Shown piece after piece: positions 8,391-16,392 of a stretch of 64,000 nucleotides of DNA. Each line of letters begins with the position of its first letter. Within the stretch, counting starts at the first letter, position 1. The DNA lies in NCBI RefSeq assembly GCF_004684905.1, contig NZ_SRJC01000002.1:248001-312000 (forward strand), given 5' to 3'. The DNA comes from Halobacillus salinus (GTDB taxonomy: Bacteria; Bacillota; Bacilli; Bacillales; Halobacillaceae). Under the pieces are notes generated by a model, which had not been told where the DNA came from, did no database searches, and saw only the letters and a program-made list of their open reading frames with translations. Made by a program: the position numbers and the translations under genes.

Positions 8391-9111
8391 AATGTTTTAT
8401 AGGAGGTATGTTTGGTGAGAGTTCTCCTTTTAGGTTTACAGTCATTTCCCCTTCATTTGTAATAGCTGCATAAAAAACTTTTTGGCATTCAAGTACTCCT
8501 AGAGCTCTAAGTGCTTCATCCAGCCATTCTTTCGATTTTCCGAGCTCATGAAGAGCCTTATTTTCTACTTTCCCATCAAGAATCAGCGGGATTTCATAAC
8601 CCCCACCCCTATGTACAATCCCTTGATCAGAACGAGTTACAGCTTCTTGTTCTGCACTCTTTTTCACTGACAACATCCCATTTGCTTCAATGACGGCAAG
8701 CTCTACATTCTCAACTAAAAATACATCCTTTTCTCTCAACATGCCTAAGATGTTATCAATAGAATAATCGATGCTTGCGATGTTCTTTTCGATTAGTTTC
8801 CCTTTGTAAATTACCACCGTGGGTTCAAAAGTCAGCCACTTCCCTACCTTTCGGTTATTTAATTTAGCCCAGACGATGACCTTTTGTAAGATTGCTATCA
8901 CGAGCATAGCCACAATAGTATGGATATGTTGTATGTCAGGATCCGCAATATCAGCTCCCACCACAGAGCCCAGTACTAGTAAGACGAGCAAATCGAATAC
9001 AGGAAGTTCTCCTACCGAACGTTTGCCCATGTACAGAGTAAGAGCTAACAATAACGGTAAAATTGTAATTATTCTACCTATTACTTTAATGGAATCTTCT
9101 ATAACCTCCAC
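8389..9111 (-). CDS. DUF421 (YetF-like) membrane protein
   Basis: A 240-residue protein of the DUF421/YetF family. Three N-terminal transmembrane segments cover about residues 8-90 (ITILPLLLALTLYMG, FDLLVLLVLGSVVG, HTIVAMLVIAILQ) and a cytoplasmic domain follows. In Bacillus the family includes proteins found in spore inner membranes, but the function here is unknown. The start is taken as GTG at 9111 because AAGGTGG lies eight bases upstream; the ATG at 9156 has no ribosome binding site. It is divergent from cstR. Confidence 0.8.
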   Translation of the reverse strand: MEVIEDSIKVIGRIITILPLLLALTLYMGKRSVGELPVFDLLVLLVLGSVVGADIADPDIQHIHTIVAMLVIAILQKVIVWAKLNNRKVGKWLTFEPTVVIYKGKLIEKNIASIDYSIDNILGMLREKDVFLVENVELAVIEANGMLSVKKSAEQEAVTRSDQGIVHRGGGYEIPLILDGKVENKALHELGKSKEWLDEALRALGVLECQKVFYAAITNEGEMTVNLKGELSPNIPPIKH

Positions 9112-9216
9112 TCTACACACCACCTTTTCTCTAGTTCTTTCCTTATATGCGCGCATCTATTACAAAAGCCCGAATCGTAGCTTTTCTTAGCATCTAAAAA
9201 AAGTTGTTTTAAAGTG

Positions 9217-9245
9217 TTGACATTATACCTAAGGGGGTATATCAT
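9217..9245 (+). promoter_or_regulatory. cstR promoter with CstR operator between -35 and -10
   Basis: TTGACA (9217-9222) and TATCAT (9240-9245) are separated by 17 bp, and the operator ATACCTAAGGGGGTAT (9225-9240) fills the spacer. A repressor bound there would block RNA polymerase directly, giving autoregulation of cstR. Confidence 0.85.
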
Positions 9246-9304
9246 AAGAAACGTGCTGTTCGAGACGGACAGAAAAATTCACTCCACAAAAGGAGGTTCA
9301 AACG

Positions 9305-9562
9305 ATGGAATATAATGACGCGATGAAAAATCGCATTAAACGAATTGAAGGACAACTTCGCGGGGTTCTAAAAATGATGGAAGAGGGAAAAGACTGCAAA
9401 GACGTCATCACTCAACTATCTGCATCTAGAAGCGCGATTGATCGTACCGTCGGTCTTGTCGTGAGCTCCAACCTTGTGGAGTGCATTCAGGATGCTGAGG
9501 AAGACCAAAGCGCTGAAGAGTCCATTAACGAGGCAGTTCAATTACTTGTCAAAAGCAGATAA
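9305..9562 (+). CDS. cstR: CstR: persulfide-sensing CsoR-family repressor
   Basis: An 85-residue all-helical DUF156 repressor. It carries the two sensing cysteines at Cys31 (KDCKD) and Cys60 (VECIQ), the same numbers as in Staphylococcus aureus CstR, and has Asn56 where copper-sensing CsoR has a His ligand. This points to sensing of persulfides and polysulfides through an interprotein di-, tri- or tetrasulfide rather than copper. The ribosome binding site is AAAGGAGG. It stands first in a yrkD-yrkJ-like cluster and its operator pattern recurs in front of at least five other transcription units or genes in the window. Confidence 0.93.
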   Translation: MEYNDAMKNRIKRIEGQLRGVLKMMEEGKDCKDVITQLSASRSAIDRTVGLVVSSNLVECIQDAEEDQSAEESINEAVQLLVKSR

Positions 9563-9580
9563 AAAATTTTACGTTTATAA

Positions 9581-9596
9581 ATACCCTAACGTGTAT
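9581..9596 (+). promoter_or_regulatory. candidate CstR operator ahead of yrkE-like gene
   Basis: ATACCCTAACGTGTAT matches ATACC-N5-GGGTAT with one mismatch in the right half. It lies in the gap between cstR and the DsrE-like gene, 26 bp before the start codon, so the downstream genes can be controlled apart from cstR. Confidence 0.7.
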
Positions 9597-9621
9597 ATGT
9601 ACTATATAAGGAGGAAATAGC

Positions 9622-10101
9622 ATGTCTGAAACAAAGAAAACGAATATCATTCTGTTCAGTGGGGATTATGATAAAGCAATGGCTGCTTATATTATCGCCA
9701 ACGGAGCAGCTGCGTACGATCACGAGGTTACAATCTTCCACACATTTTGGGGATTGAACGCTCTACGCAAGGATGAACCGATTAAAGCCGACAAAAACTT
9801 CCTAGAGAAGATGTTCGGAAAGATGATGCCTCGCGGTGCCGACAAAATGGGCATTTCTAAAATGAACTATGCTGGTTTCGGTCCGAAAATGATTAAAAAC
9901 GTTATGAAAAAACACAATGCAATGCCACTTCCTGATTTAATCGAAATGGCTCAGGAACAAGATGTAAATCTAGTTGCCTGCACCATGACTATGGATTTAC
10001 TCGGCTTGCAAAAAGCAGAACTTCTTGATGAAATCGAATATGCTGGCGTAGCCGCTTACCTAGGCGATGCCGAAGACGGAAACGTAAACCTATTTATCTA
10101 A
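9622..10101 (+). CDS. yrkE: DsrE/DsrF/DsrH-like sulfur-carrier protein (YrkE-like)
   Basis: A 159-residue DsrE-family protein. The N-terminal strand KTNIILFSGDYDKAMAAYI is typical, and the conserved cysteine lies in VACTMTMDLLG near residue 120. Family members carry sulfane sulfur on this cysteine and pass it to TusA or rhodanese partners. It is preceded by AAGGAGG and followed 14 bp later by the rhodanese gene. The gene order matches the Bacillus subtilis yrkE-yrkF-yrkH-yrkI-yrkJ cluster, with an extra rhodanese inserted. Confidence 0.88.
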   Translation: MSETKKTNIILFSGDYDKAMAAYIIANGAAAYDHEVTIFHTFWGLNALRKDEPIKADKNFLEKMFGKMMPRGADKMGISKMNYAGFGPKMIKNVMKKHNAMPLPDLIEMAQEQDVNLVACTMTMDLLGLQKAELLDEIEYAGVAAYLGDAEDGNVNLFI

Positions 10102-10115
10102 GGAGGAAATGAACA

Positions 10116-10412
10116 ATGAATACAATTCAACCAAAAGAAGTAGAACAGAAGCTAAACCAAGGGGAAAATCTGAACATCATTGATGTGCGTGAAGATGAAG
10201 AAGTAGCAGAAGGAATGATTCCTGGAGCTCAGCACATTAAACTTGGAACAATTGAAGAACGTGCTAGTGAACTGGATTCATCTAAATCTTATATTATGGT
10301 TTGCCGTTCTGGCGGACGTAGCGGAAAGGCATATCAAATCCTTGAACAAAAAGGCTTCGATGTGACAAACATGGAAGGCGGCATGATGAGCTGGGAAGGT
10401 CCAACTAAGTAA
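10116..10412 (+). CDS. single-domain rhodanese
   Basis: A 98-residue single-domain rhodanese (thiosulfate or persulfide sulfurtransferase). NIIDVREDEEV is the typical first strand, and the active-site cysteine lies in VCRSGGRS near residue 64. It is 14 bp downstream of the DsrE-like gene and has its own AAGGAGG site. It would shuttle sulfane sulfur in the cytoplasm between the DsrE and TusA proteins of the cluster. Confidence 0.92.
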   Translation: MNTIQPKEVEQKLNQGENLNIIDVREDEEVAEGMIPGAQHIKLGTIEERASELDSSKSYIMVCRSGGRSGKAYQILEQKGFDVTNMEGGMMSWEGPTK

Positions 10413-10428
10413 TCGTATCACCAAATTA

Positions 10429-10444
10429 ATACCCACACGGGTTG
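10429..10444 (+). promoter_or_regulatory. candidate CstR operator ahead of yrkF-like gene
   Basis: ATACCCACACGGGTTG keeps the ATACC-N5-GGGT core, with two mismatches at the right end. It directly abuts the TAGGAGG ribosome binding site of the TusA-rhodanese gene, so a bound repressor would lie just ahead of translation start. No clear promoter was identified around it. Confidence 0.55.
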
Positions 10445-10458
10445 TAGGAGGATGACAA

Positions 10459-11025
10459 ATGGACATTAAAACTGATTTTTCTCTAGATGCGAAGGGCCTT
10501 GCGTGCCCGATGCCTATTGTAAAGACAAAGAAGACAATGAAAGATATTGAAGCAGGTCAAGTGCTTGAAGTTCTTGCAACAGATCAAGGTTCCAAAGCGG
10601 ACCTTGCCGCTTGGGCTAAGAGTGCTGGTCACCAATTCCTTGGAACTATCGAAGAAGGAGAAGTGCTGAAGCATTACGTCCGTAAATCCGGCGATGAAGA
10701 CGCGCAAGAGAAAAAGCACCCGAACGTTGTGAGTAACGACGATTTAAATAAAGCATTAGACAGTGAAGACACACTCGTTGTAGACGTACGTGAGTCTGCT
10801 GAGTATGCATTCGAACACATCCCTGGTGCTACATCTATTCCACTAGGCGAACTAGATGAGCGCGCAGGAGAGTTAGATGAAAACAAAGAGCTCTACGTAG
10901 TTTGCCGCACAGGAAACCGTAGTGATATGGCTGCTCAGAAGCTTTCAGAGAAAGGCTTCACAAAAGTATATAACGTGGTGCCTGGCATGAGCGAATGGGC
11001 TTTTGATAAGACTTCTAATCAATAA
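10459..11025 (+). CDS. yrkF: TusA-rhodanese fusion sulfurtransferase (YrkF-like)
   Basis: A 188-residue two-domain protein. Residues 1-75 are a TusA domain with the sulfur-carrying cysteine in LACPMPIVK near residue 16. Residues 90-185 are a rhodanese domain with VDVRESAEY and active-site VCRTGNRSD near residue 152. The fusion would let sulfur move between the two cysteines in one chain. Domain order and length match YrkF of Bacillus subtilis. Paralogous domains occur in the neighbouring genes. Confidence 0.92.
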   Translation: MDIKTDFSLDAKGLACPMPIVKTKKTMKDIEAGQVLEVLATDQGSKADLAAWAKSAGHQFLGTIEEGEVLKHYVRKSGDEDAQEKKHPNVVSNDDLNKALDSEDTLVVDVRESAEYAFEHIPGATSIPLGELDERAGELDENKELYVVCRTGNRSDMAAQKLSEKGFTKVYNVVPGMSEWAFDKTSNQ

Positions 11026-11043
11026 ATTTTTTTCGAAACAAAG

Positions 11044-11059
11044 ATACCTTAGGGGGTAA
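11044..11059 (+). promoter_or_regulatory. candidate CstR operator overlapping the yrkH ribosome binding site
   Basis: ATACCTTAGGGGGTAA matches ATACC-N5-GGGTAT with one mismatch. Its G-run is also the Shine-Dalgarno sequence (AGGGGG) of the rhodanese-MBL gene, whose ATG is at 11066. Part of the match could therefore come from the ribosome binding site itself. Confidence 0.5.
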
Positions 11060-11065
11060 CAGAGA

Positions 11066-12196
11066 ATGGCTATTAAAGAAATGACGGTCAAAGAAGTAGC
11101 TAAAAAAGTATTGAATAAAGAAAACATGTTCATTCTTGATGTGCGTACGGAAGATGCATTCCAAGACTGGAAAATTGAAAGCGACAGCTTCGACTATATG
11201 AACGTACCTTATTTCGATCTACTTGATGGTGTAGAAGAAATCATGGATGATCTACCAAAGGATAAAGACGTACTTGTCGTTTGCGCCAAAGGTGGTTCCT
11301 CCCAAATGGTAGGCGAAATGCTTGTAGATGAAGGCTTTACTAACGTCTATTCTCTAGAAGGCGGCATGAAAGCATGGAGTGAACACCTTGAGCCAATCAA
11401 AGTAAACGATTTGAAGGACGGCGGTGAACTCTACCAGTTCGTACGTATCGGTAAAGGCTGCCTATCCTACATGGTCGTTTCAAACGGCGAAGCAGCTGTA
11501 ATCGACGCAACACGTATGACAGATGTATATGTCAACTTTGCAAAAGAACTAGGTGTTGAAATCAAGCACATCTTTGACACTCACCTTCATGCTGACCACA
11601 TTTCCGGTGGACGCACGCTCGCTGAGCAAACAGGTGGCACGTACTGGCTACCACCAAAAGACGCGACTGAAGTAACATTCGATTATGCAAAACTAGAAGA
11701 TGGAGAGCACGTTACAATCGGTAGCACACAAATCGATATCAACGCAATCTATTCTCCAGGTCACACAATCGGATCCACTTCCTTTGTTGTAGATAACCAA
11801 TACTTGATGACAGGGGATATCCTATTCATCGATTCTATCGGTCGTCCGGACCTTGCTGGTAAAGCGGAAGACTGGGTAATGGATCTACGCGAAACACTCT
11901 ATACTCGTTACCAAGAGCTTTCTGACGAACTCATCGTGCTTCCCGCTCACTTCATGATCATGGATGAGCTGAACGAGGACGGAACTGTTGCAGAGAAACT
12001 GGGCGTTCTTTTCGAGAAGAACCACGGTTTGAACATTGACGACCAAGACGAATTTAGAAAAATGGTGACAGAGAACTTGCCACCACAACCAAATGCGTAC
12101 CAAGAGATCCGCGAAACAAACATGGGTAAAATTAACCCAGAAGATGAAAAACAGCGCGAAATGGAAATTGGACCAAACCGCTGTGCCGTACGCTAA
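11066..12196 (+). CDS. yrkH: rhodanese-MBL fusion, persulfide dioxygenase-like (YrkH/CstB-like)
   Basis: A 376-residue protein with an N-terminal rhodanese domain (LDVRTEDAF; active-site VCAKGGSS near residue 75) followed by a metallo-beta-lactamase domain. The metal motif is THLHADH near residue 174, with [13 protein letters not shown] and LPAHFM further on. MBL domains of this type (ETHE1, CstB) oxidise persulfides to sulfite using iron and oxygen. The tail ends in the Cys-containing GPNRCAVR. Order here is rhodanese then MBL, as in YrkH; in Staphylococcus CstB the MBL domain comes first. It probably oxidises persulfide sulfur delivered by the neighbouring carriers. Confidence 0.9.
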   Translation: MAIKEMTVKEVAKKVLNKENMFILDVRTEDAFQDWKIESDSFDYMNVPYFDLLDGVEEIMDDLPKDKDVLVVCAKGGSSQMVGEMLVDEGFTNVYSLEGGMKAWSEHLEPIKVNDLKDGGELYQFVRIGKGCLSYMVVSNGEAAVIDATRMTDVYVNFAKELGVEIKHIFDTHLHADHISGGRTLAEQTGGTYWLPPKDATEVTFDYAKLEDGEHVTIGSTQIDINAIYSPGHTIGSTSFVVDNQYLMTGDILFIDSIGRPDLAGKAEDWVMDLRETLYTRYQELSDELIVLPAHFMIMDELNEDGTVAEKLGVLFEKNHGLNIDDQDEFRKMVTENLPPQPNAYQEIRETNMGKINPEDEKQREMEIGPNRCAVR

Positions 12197-12262
12197 GTAG
12201 CAGCTTAGAAATCGCTCGAATGTAAGAAGAATACAACAACAAACATTTTGGAGGTATTTACA

Positions 12263-12490
12263 ATGAACGTAGCAAAAGTACTAGACGCAAAAGGATTAGC
12301 TTGCCCAATGCCTATCGTAAGAACTAAAAAAGCCATGAAAGAAGTAGAATCTGGTGAAGTACTTGAAGTACACGCAACAGATGCAGGCGCTAAAAGCGAT
12401 TTGACTGCATGGGTGAAATCAGGCGGCCACGAACTGCTTGAAGACCAAGAGGACAACGGTGTATATAAATTCTGGATCAAAAAAGGCTAA
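12263..12490 (+). CDS. yrkI: TusA-family sulfur carrier (YrkI-like)
   Basis: A 75-residue TusA protein with the carrier cysteine in LACPMPIVR near residue 14. It is very similar to the TusA half of the upstream fusion. The start is the ATG at 12263 with TTGGAGG seven bases upstream; an ATG at 12248 lacks a site. No CstR operator is visible in the 66-bp gap before it, so it is probably read from upstream promoters. Two hairpins separate it from the transporter gene. Confidence 0.92.
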   Translation: MNVAKVLDAKGLACPMPIVRTKKAMKEVESGEVLEVHATDAGAKSDLTAWVKSGGHELLEDQEDNGVYKFWIKKG

Positions 12491-12499
12491 ATAATGAAT

Positions 12500-12580
12500 G
12501 GAGGCGCGTAAGGAATGATTCCTATCTGCAACACGCCTCCACTATCAACTAAAGGGAACCTTGCAACGGTTCCCTTTTTT
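12500..12580 (+). terminator. tandem hairpins between yrkI and yrkJ (partial terminator or attenuator)
   Basis: The first hairpin pairs GGAGGCGCGT (12500-12509) with ACACGCCTCC (12531-12540), has one mismatch, and has a smaller AGGAAT/ATTCCT stem inside its loop. The second, AAAGGGAACC with GGTTCCCTTT, ends in TTTTTT at 12575-12580 and looks like a true terminator. The yrkJ ribosome binding site follows within two bases, so the terminator likely only reduces expression of the transporter. Confidence 0.75.
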
Positions 12581-12597
12581 CAAGGAGGTTTACCATT

Positions 12598-13374
12598 ATG
12601 GAGTTTGGATTAATCATTACAATTTTTCTTATAGGTTTTGCAGGTTCTTATATTTCCGGAATGCTTGGTATTGGAGGTTCAATAATCAAGTATCCGATGC
12701 TTTTATATATACCCCCCATGGTAGGTTTCACAGCTTTTACAGCGCACGAAGTATCCGGCATTAGTGCAGTACAGGTCTTCTTCGCCACAATTGGTGGCGT
12801 ATGGGCTTATCGTAAAGGCGGATATCTCAATAAATCGCTGATCATGTATATGGGTGTGAGCATTTTAATTGGTAGTTTCATCGGTGGATATGGTTCTCGC
12901 TTCATGAGTGAAAACGGCATTAACCTTGTGTACGGCATACTTGCTCTCATCGCAACGGTTATGATGTTCATTCCGAGAAAAGGCTTGGATGATCAGGATC
13001 TCGAAAGTGTAACCTTTAACAAAGGGTTAGCCGCTGTACTAGCACTGATTGTAGGGATCGGGGCAGGTATCGTCGGAGCAGCAGGTGCCTTCCTACTTGT
13101 ACCGATCATGCTTGTTGTACTGAAAATCCCTACACGCATGACGATCGCTTCCTCCCTTGCGATTACATTGATTTCATCAATCGGAGCGACCGTCGGTAAA
13201 ATCACAACTGGACAAGTGGATTACTTGCCTGCAGCAATCATGGTCGTTGCAAGTCTCATTGCCTCTCCACTTGGAGCCATGGCAGGTAAGAAAGTGAATA
13301 CGAAAGTGCTACAAACAATTCTTGCACTACTTATTCTCGGTACGACCATCAAGGTTTGGATGGACGTATTGTAA
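12598..13374 (+). CDS. yrkJ: TauE/SafE (TSUP) family anion exporter (YrkJ-like)
   Basis: A 258-residue membrane protein with about eight transmembrane segments, the normal TSUP length. The two repeats begin with [18 protein letters not shown] near residue 18 and [17 protein letters not shown] near residue 150. TSUP proteins move sulfite, thiosulfate, sulfoacetate and related anions. At the end of a persulfide-oxidation cluster it likely exports sulfite or thiosulfate. The CAAGGAGG ribosome binding site follows straight after the hairpin terminator. Confidence 0.88.
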   Translation: MEFGLIITIFLIGFAGSYISGMLGIGGSIIKYPMLLYIPPMVGFTAFTAHEVSGISAVQVFFATIGGVWAYRKGGYLNKSLIMYMGVSILIGSFIGGYGSRFMSENGINLVYGILALIATVMMFIPRKGLDDQDLESVTFNKGLAAVLALIVGIGAGIVGAAGAFLLVPIMLVVLKIPTRMTIASSLAITLISSIGATVGKITTGQVDYLPAAIMVVASLIASPLGAMAGKKVNTKVLQTILALLILGTTIKVWMDVL

Positions 13375-13379
13375 GTGTG

Positions 13380-13416
13380 AACAAGCTGCTTCTGTAATGG
13401 AAGCAGCTTGTTTTAT
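13380..13416 (+). terminator. terminator of the sulfur cluster
   Basis: A 13-pair stem, AACAAGCTGCTTC with GAAGCAGCTTGTT, is followed by TTTATT right after the yrkJ stop codon. Confidence 0.9.
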
Positions 13417-13721
13417 TATGCAAGATGAAGATTGGACTTTACGATGTCTTATATTAACATCTTTCCTCAAAGCGGCGTATTGGAATGAGTATATCGACGT
13501 TTTGCCATAAGGTTTCTTATATTTGGTCGCCATTAGAACCGATATACGACAGTTACTGCCCCTTGAACAAGAGAAACGTCGATCAACTACTTGATATTCG
13601 ACCTCCTCCACCAACACTTCCTCTAATATGGCTAATAGAGCAACTCTCACTCTCTTTCCGAAACAAAAAGGCACCATGACACTAGCAAATACAAAAAACG
13701 CCCTCTGTACTGTCTCTAAAG
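13417..13721. other. intergenic stretch without a credible gene
   Basis: Open frames here lack ribosome binding sites and run into the flanking terminators. At 13473-13502 the pattern CGGCGTATT-N12-TCGAC-N-TTT has the same spacing as the 52-bp repeat at 40481-40710, and TTACTGCCCCT also recurs near 13552, so this may be a worn solo copy. Otherwise nothing was recognised. Confidence 0.4.
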
Positions 13722-13757
13722 CAAAAAAAACAGCCTCCACACATAGTGGAGGCTGTT
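13722..13757 (-). terminator. terminator of ltaS
   Basis: On the minus strand AACAGCCTCCAC pairs with GTGGAGGCTGTT and is followed by a run of T. It lies just after the ltaS stop codon. Confidence 0.92.
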
Positions 13758-13764
13758 CTACCTT

Positions 13765-15663
13765 TTATTCTTCCGTAGTTGCTTCTTCATCAAGCATTTG
13801 TGTTTCGTCCAAGTAGCGCAGCAGGTCGCCGTAGATGACTTCATCAGACATCTCAAGCTCTTCCTGTGCTTTCTCAAATCCTTCTGCACAAGCATCTGCT
13901 TCTACTTCTTCACCCGTTTCACGGTCGTAGCAGACTCCTTGAATACCAACATAGTCTTCATTGGCGAAGTCGCCATCACGTGTGATCATCAGTTGACGAC
14001 GCTCTGGGTCCATCAGGTCATGACCAAATTGGACTGGGTTCGGGTCTTCGATGCCTAACAGATTCGTCAGTGTCGGACGAAGGTCGACCTGTCCACCGAC
14101 TGTATGGTTCTTCTCTGCATCGATTCCTTTACCATAGATCAACAACGGAACACGTTGTAATTGGAACTGTTCATAGTCGTTAATCTCTTTGTCCAAATAC
14201 TGTCCCATCGCTTTCTGGTGGTTTTCAGAAATTCCGAAGTGGTCTCCGTAGATTACGAGAATCGTATTATCATAAAGATTGGACTGTTTAAATTCTTCTA
14301 CCAACTGTTTCAACGCTTCATCCTGATAACGAATCGTCTGGAAATAACGGTTCAGTGTTCCACTATTCGTTTCTCCCTCTTCGATCAACTTCTTATCTTC
14401 CGGCAAATCGAATGGGTAGTGGTTTGTAAGCGTAATTAGTTTCGAATAGAACGGTTTATCCATTTGTTTCATCTTATCTAAAGAGTCCAAGAAGAAGTAC
14501 TCATCCAAATAGCCCCACCCGAACGACTTCTCAGGAGTAATTTCATAATCTTCTTTCGAGAAGAAATCATCGTAACCTAATGAATCATACATCACGTTAC
14601 GGTTCCAGAATGTCTTATCATTCGCGTGCATGACATTCGTGAAATATCCATTGTCACTCAGCAGGTTAGGAAGCCCTTGATACTCGTTTTCAGAGTGTGT
14701 AAAGAAGACGGCTCCGCGGTTAAGAGGATACATAGAGTTTGCTAAAAGGAATTCAGAGTCTGATGTACGCCCCTGTTTTACTTGGTGATAGAAATTATCG
14801 AAATAGATTCCTTCTTCTTTCATATCGTTGAAATATGGTGTCAGTTCTTCACCATGCAAAGTGTTGTCCACTACAAACGTCTGTGTACTCTCCATGGAGA
14901 TGGCAATAACGTTCTTGCCTTCTGCGACACCTTCCAATCGATCACTGTCTTCTTCTTTCTTTTCATTCAAGTAGTTGATGACAGGCACCAGTTCGTTACT
15001 ATCAGCTAAAGTCTTCGTCATTTCCGTCTTACCTTGAAGTACAGCATCATAAACGTGGTAGTTGATCAAACCGATATACTTCACAAGCATATTACGGTCG
15101 AAGGTACGCTCAAGTAAGTCCGTACGCTCCGTCTCTGCCCACTGTAGGTTCACAATGAACAGGGGAATCGCAACAATAGCCAAAATCAATCCTTCGCGGC
15201 GCTTTGGCATGAACTGTGTAAGTTTCTCAGGGTTTAAGTAGAATAATAGAAAAGCTGCAATCAGAACATCGACGAATAAAAAGATATCTGTCGGAGAAAG
15301 GATGGTTGTGATACTTCCCCCAAGGTCCGCCAAGTTCGCTACTTGGTTCAACATCGGTATCGTGATAAAGTCATTGTACTCACGGTAAAATAGGATGTTG
15401 ACATAAAGCAGGATAGAGCCAAGAATATAGGAAACGAACATTCCTTTACGTCCACCTAGCAAGATCCCGATACCGAAGATCAAGAAGATACTGCTGAGTG
15501 GGTTAAAGGCAAGGATCGAGGCCTCATTCGCATTCTCTACCTTTAATGAAAAGATGTTACCTTGTATATAGGACATTTTAATCCAGAAAATCCCGATGAT
15601 GACGGCATAAATTGCTAATTTCATTGCTGTTTGTTTGTTCATATATTTTTTGAATGTAAACAT
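13765..15663 (-). CDS. ltaS: lipoteichoic acid synthase
   Basis: A 632-residue LtaS-type glycerol-phosphate transferase that builds the lipoteichoic acid chain from phosphatidylglycerol on the outer face of the membrane. Five transmembrane segments fill residues 1-180, and an extracellular sulfatase-fold domain follows. Visible are ISMESTQTF near residue 255 (metal-binding Glu), the catalytic Thr in QGRTSDSEF near residue 298, and YGDHFGI near residue 475. The C-terminus is acidic. The site GGAGG precedes the start by eight bases. LtaS paralogues (YfnI, YqgS, YvgJ types) share this layout, so the exact paralogue is uncertain. Confidence 0.92.
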   Translation of the reverse strand: MFTFKKYMNKQTAMKLAIYAVIIGIFWIKMSYIQGNIFSLKVENANEASILAFNPLSSIFLIFGIGILLGGRKGMFVSYILGSILLYVNILFYREYNDFITIPMLNQVANLADLGGSITTILSPTDIFLFVDVLIAAFLLFYLNPEKLTQFMPKRREGLILAIVAIPLFIVNLQWAETERTDLLERTFDRNMLVKYIGLINYHVYDAVLQGKTEMTKTLADSNELVPVINYLNEKKEEDSDRLEGVAEGKNVIAISMESTQTFVVDNTLHGEELTPYFNDMKEEGIYFDNFYHQVKQGRTSDSEFLLANSMYPLNRGAVFFTHSENEYQGLPNLLSDNGYFTNVMHANDKTFWNRNVMYDSLGYDDFFSKEDYEITPEKSFGWGYLDEYFFLDSLDKMKQMDKPFYSKLITLTNHYPFDLPEDKKLIEEGETNSGTLNRYFQTIRYQDEALKQLVEEFKQSNLYDNTILVIYGDHFGISENHQKAMGQYLDKEINDYEQFQLQRVPLLIYGKGIDAEKNHTVGGQVDLRPTLTNLLGIEDPNPVQFGHDLMDPERRQLMITRDGDFANEDYVGIQGVCYDRETGEEVEADACAEGFEKAQEELEMSDEVIYGDLLRYLDETQMLDEEATTEE

Positions 15664-15863
15664 TGTAAAACCTCCGTAAATTTACATTACCCAATTTTAA
15701 CGCATAAAACAGCTTTTTTGTATAAAAAATATGTAGTTTAAATAATCTGACACATTTGTTACTGATTTATCAACGGTTTGTAACGTAAAAATCGAACATA
15801 AGCACTATGAAATACATTTTTTACTAGTATGTACCGCATATTGTAATTTACCTTCGTAGGTCT

Positions 15864-15910
15864 TAAAAAGGCAGTAGCTGCTATCCCCCGTAGCAGCTAC
15901 TGCCTTTTTT
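15864..15910. terminator. strong symmetric terminator hairpin
   Basis: AAAAAGGCAGTAGCTGCTA pairs with TAGCAGCTACTGCCTTTTT around a short C-rich loop. It overlaps the last codons of the YrhK-like gene on the minus strand, with T-runs on both strands. Confidence 0.88.
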
Positions 15911-16196
15911 CATACTCTTTCTCATAATGTCGTTTCAAATGGAATCGATGGATCAATCGAATGGTCGGTCGGATCAACATTTGCAAACTACCTAAGACAA
16001 ACAAGGTGACACCCCATGTTTTCAATGCCTCAAAATAAAAGAAGATACTTCCGACTAGGAACCATACTCCCAGCAGGAAATCGTTGACTGTGTACCACGT
16101 TTCATAATTCTTTTTGAAAAATATCCCGTGACCTCCCATCTTGATTTCGACATACTGGTCCTTTGTATGTTTTTGGGCATCTGCTTGCTCAGCCAT
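15897..16196 (-). CDS. YrhK-domain membrane protein
   Basis: A 99-residue protein with the YrhK domain: NYETWYTVNDFLLGVWFLVG near residue 30, a second hydrophobic segment (WGVTLFVLGSLQMLI), and a basic tail. Two membrane spans are predicted. The function of the family is unknown. The ribosome binding site TGGAGGTGA precedes the start. It lies after the oxidase operon terminator and seems to be a separate unit. Its final codons fall inside the terminator stem. Confidence 0.8.
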   Translation of the reverse strand: MAEQADAQKHTKDQYVEIKMGGHGIFFKKNYETWYTVNDFLLGVWFLVGSIFFYFEALKTWGVTLFVLGSLQMLIRPTIRLIHRFHLKRHYEKEYEKRQ

Positions 16197-16259
16197 CCAA
16201 TCACCTCCATTGTTGGAATACCCTTTTCGCTTTACTTCTATGTACTTTCACAACAATAA

Positions 16260-16288
16260 ATAAGAGCCGGGCATTCACCCGGCTCTTG
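16260..16288 (-). terminator. terminator of the cytochrome oxidase operon
   Basis: AAGAGCCGGG pairs with CCCGGCTCTT around a six-base loop, followed on the minus strand by ATTTATTG. It directly follows the stop of the 29-codon ORF. Confidence 0.8.
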
Positions 16289-16289
16289 A

Positions 16290-16379
16290 TTACTCTTCGG
16301 TTTGGAGCTCCACAATGATGGCGCTTAGAATGACAAACATAATCGTCAATGAAATCGTCACTGCGAAAGCAAATGTCAT
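16290..16379 (-). CDS. 29-residue membrane protein in the oxidase operon
   Basis: A short reading frame starting MTFAFAVTIS and ending VELQTEE, with one hydrophobic helix over residues 3-23. It has a strong GAGGAGGGG site nine bases upstream and lies between the cbaA stop and the operon terminator. The position and single helix suggest a small accessory subunit of the oxidase. No family was recognised, so the function is inferred from context only. Confidence 0.65.
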   Translation of the reverse strand: MTFAFAVTISLTIMFVILSAIIVELQTEE

Positions 16380-16392
16380 TACGACCCCTCCT

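Noticed and set aside
9305-9562. Copper-sensing CsoR identity for the DUF156 repressor
   Set aside because: The His ligand of CsoR is replaced by Asn56, and the neighbours are sulfur-transfer genes, not copper transporters.
13327-13740. Open frame of 137 codons on the minus strand between yrkJ and ltaS
   Set aside because: It spans two terminators, has no ribosome binding site and no recognisable domain.
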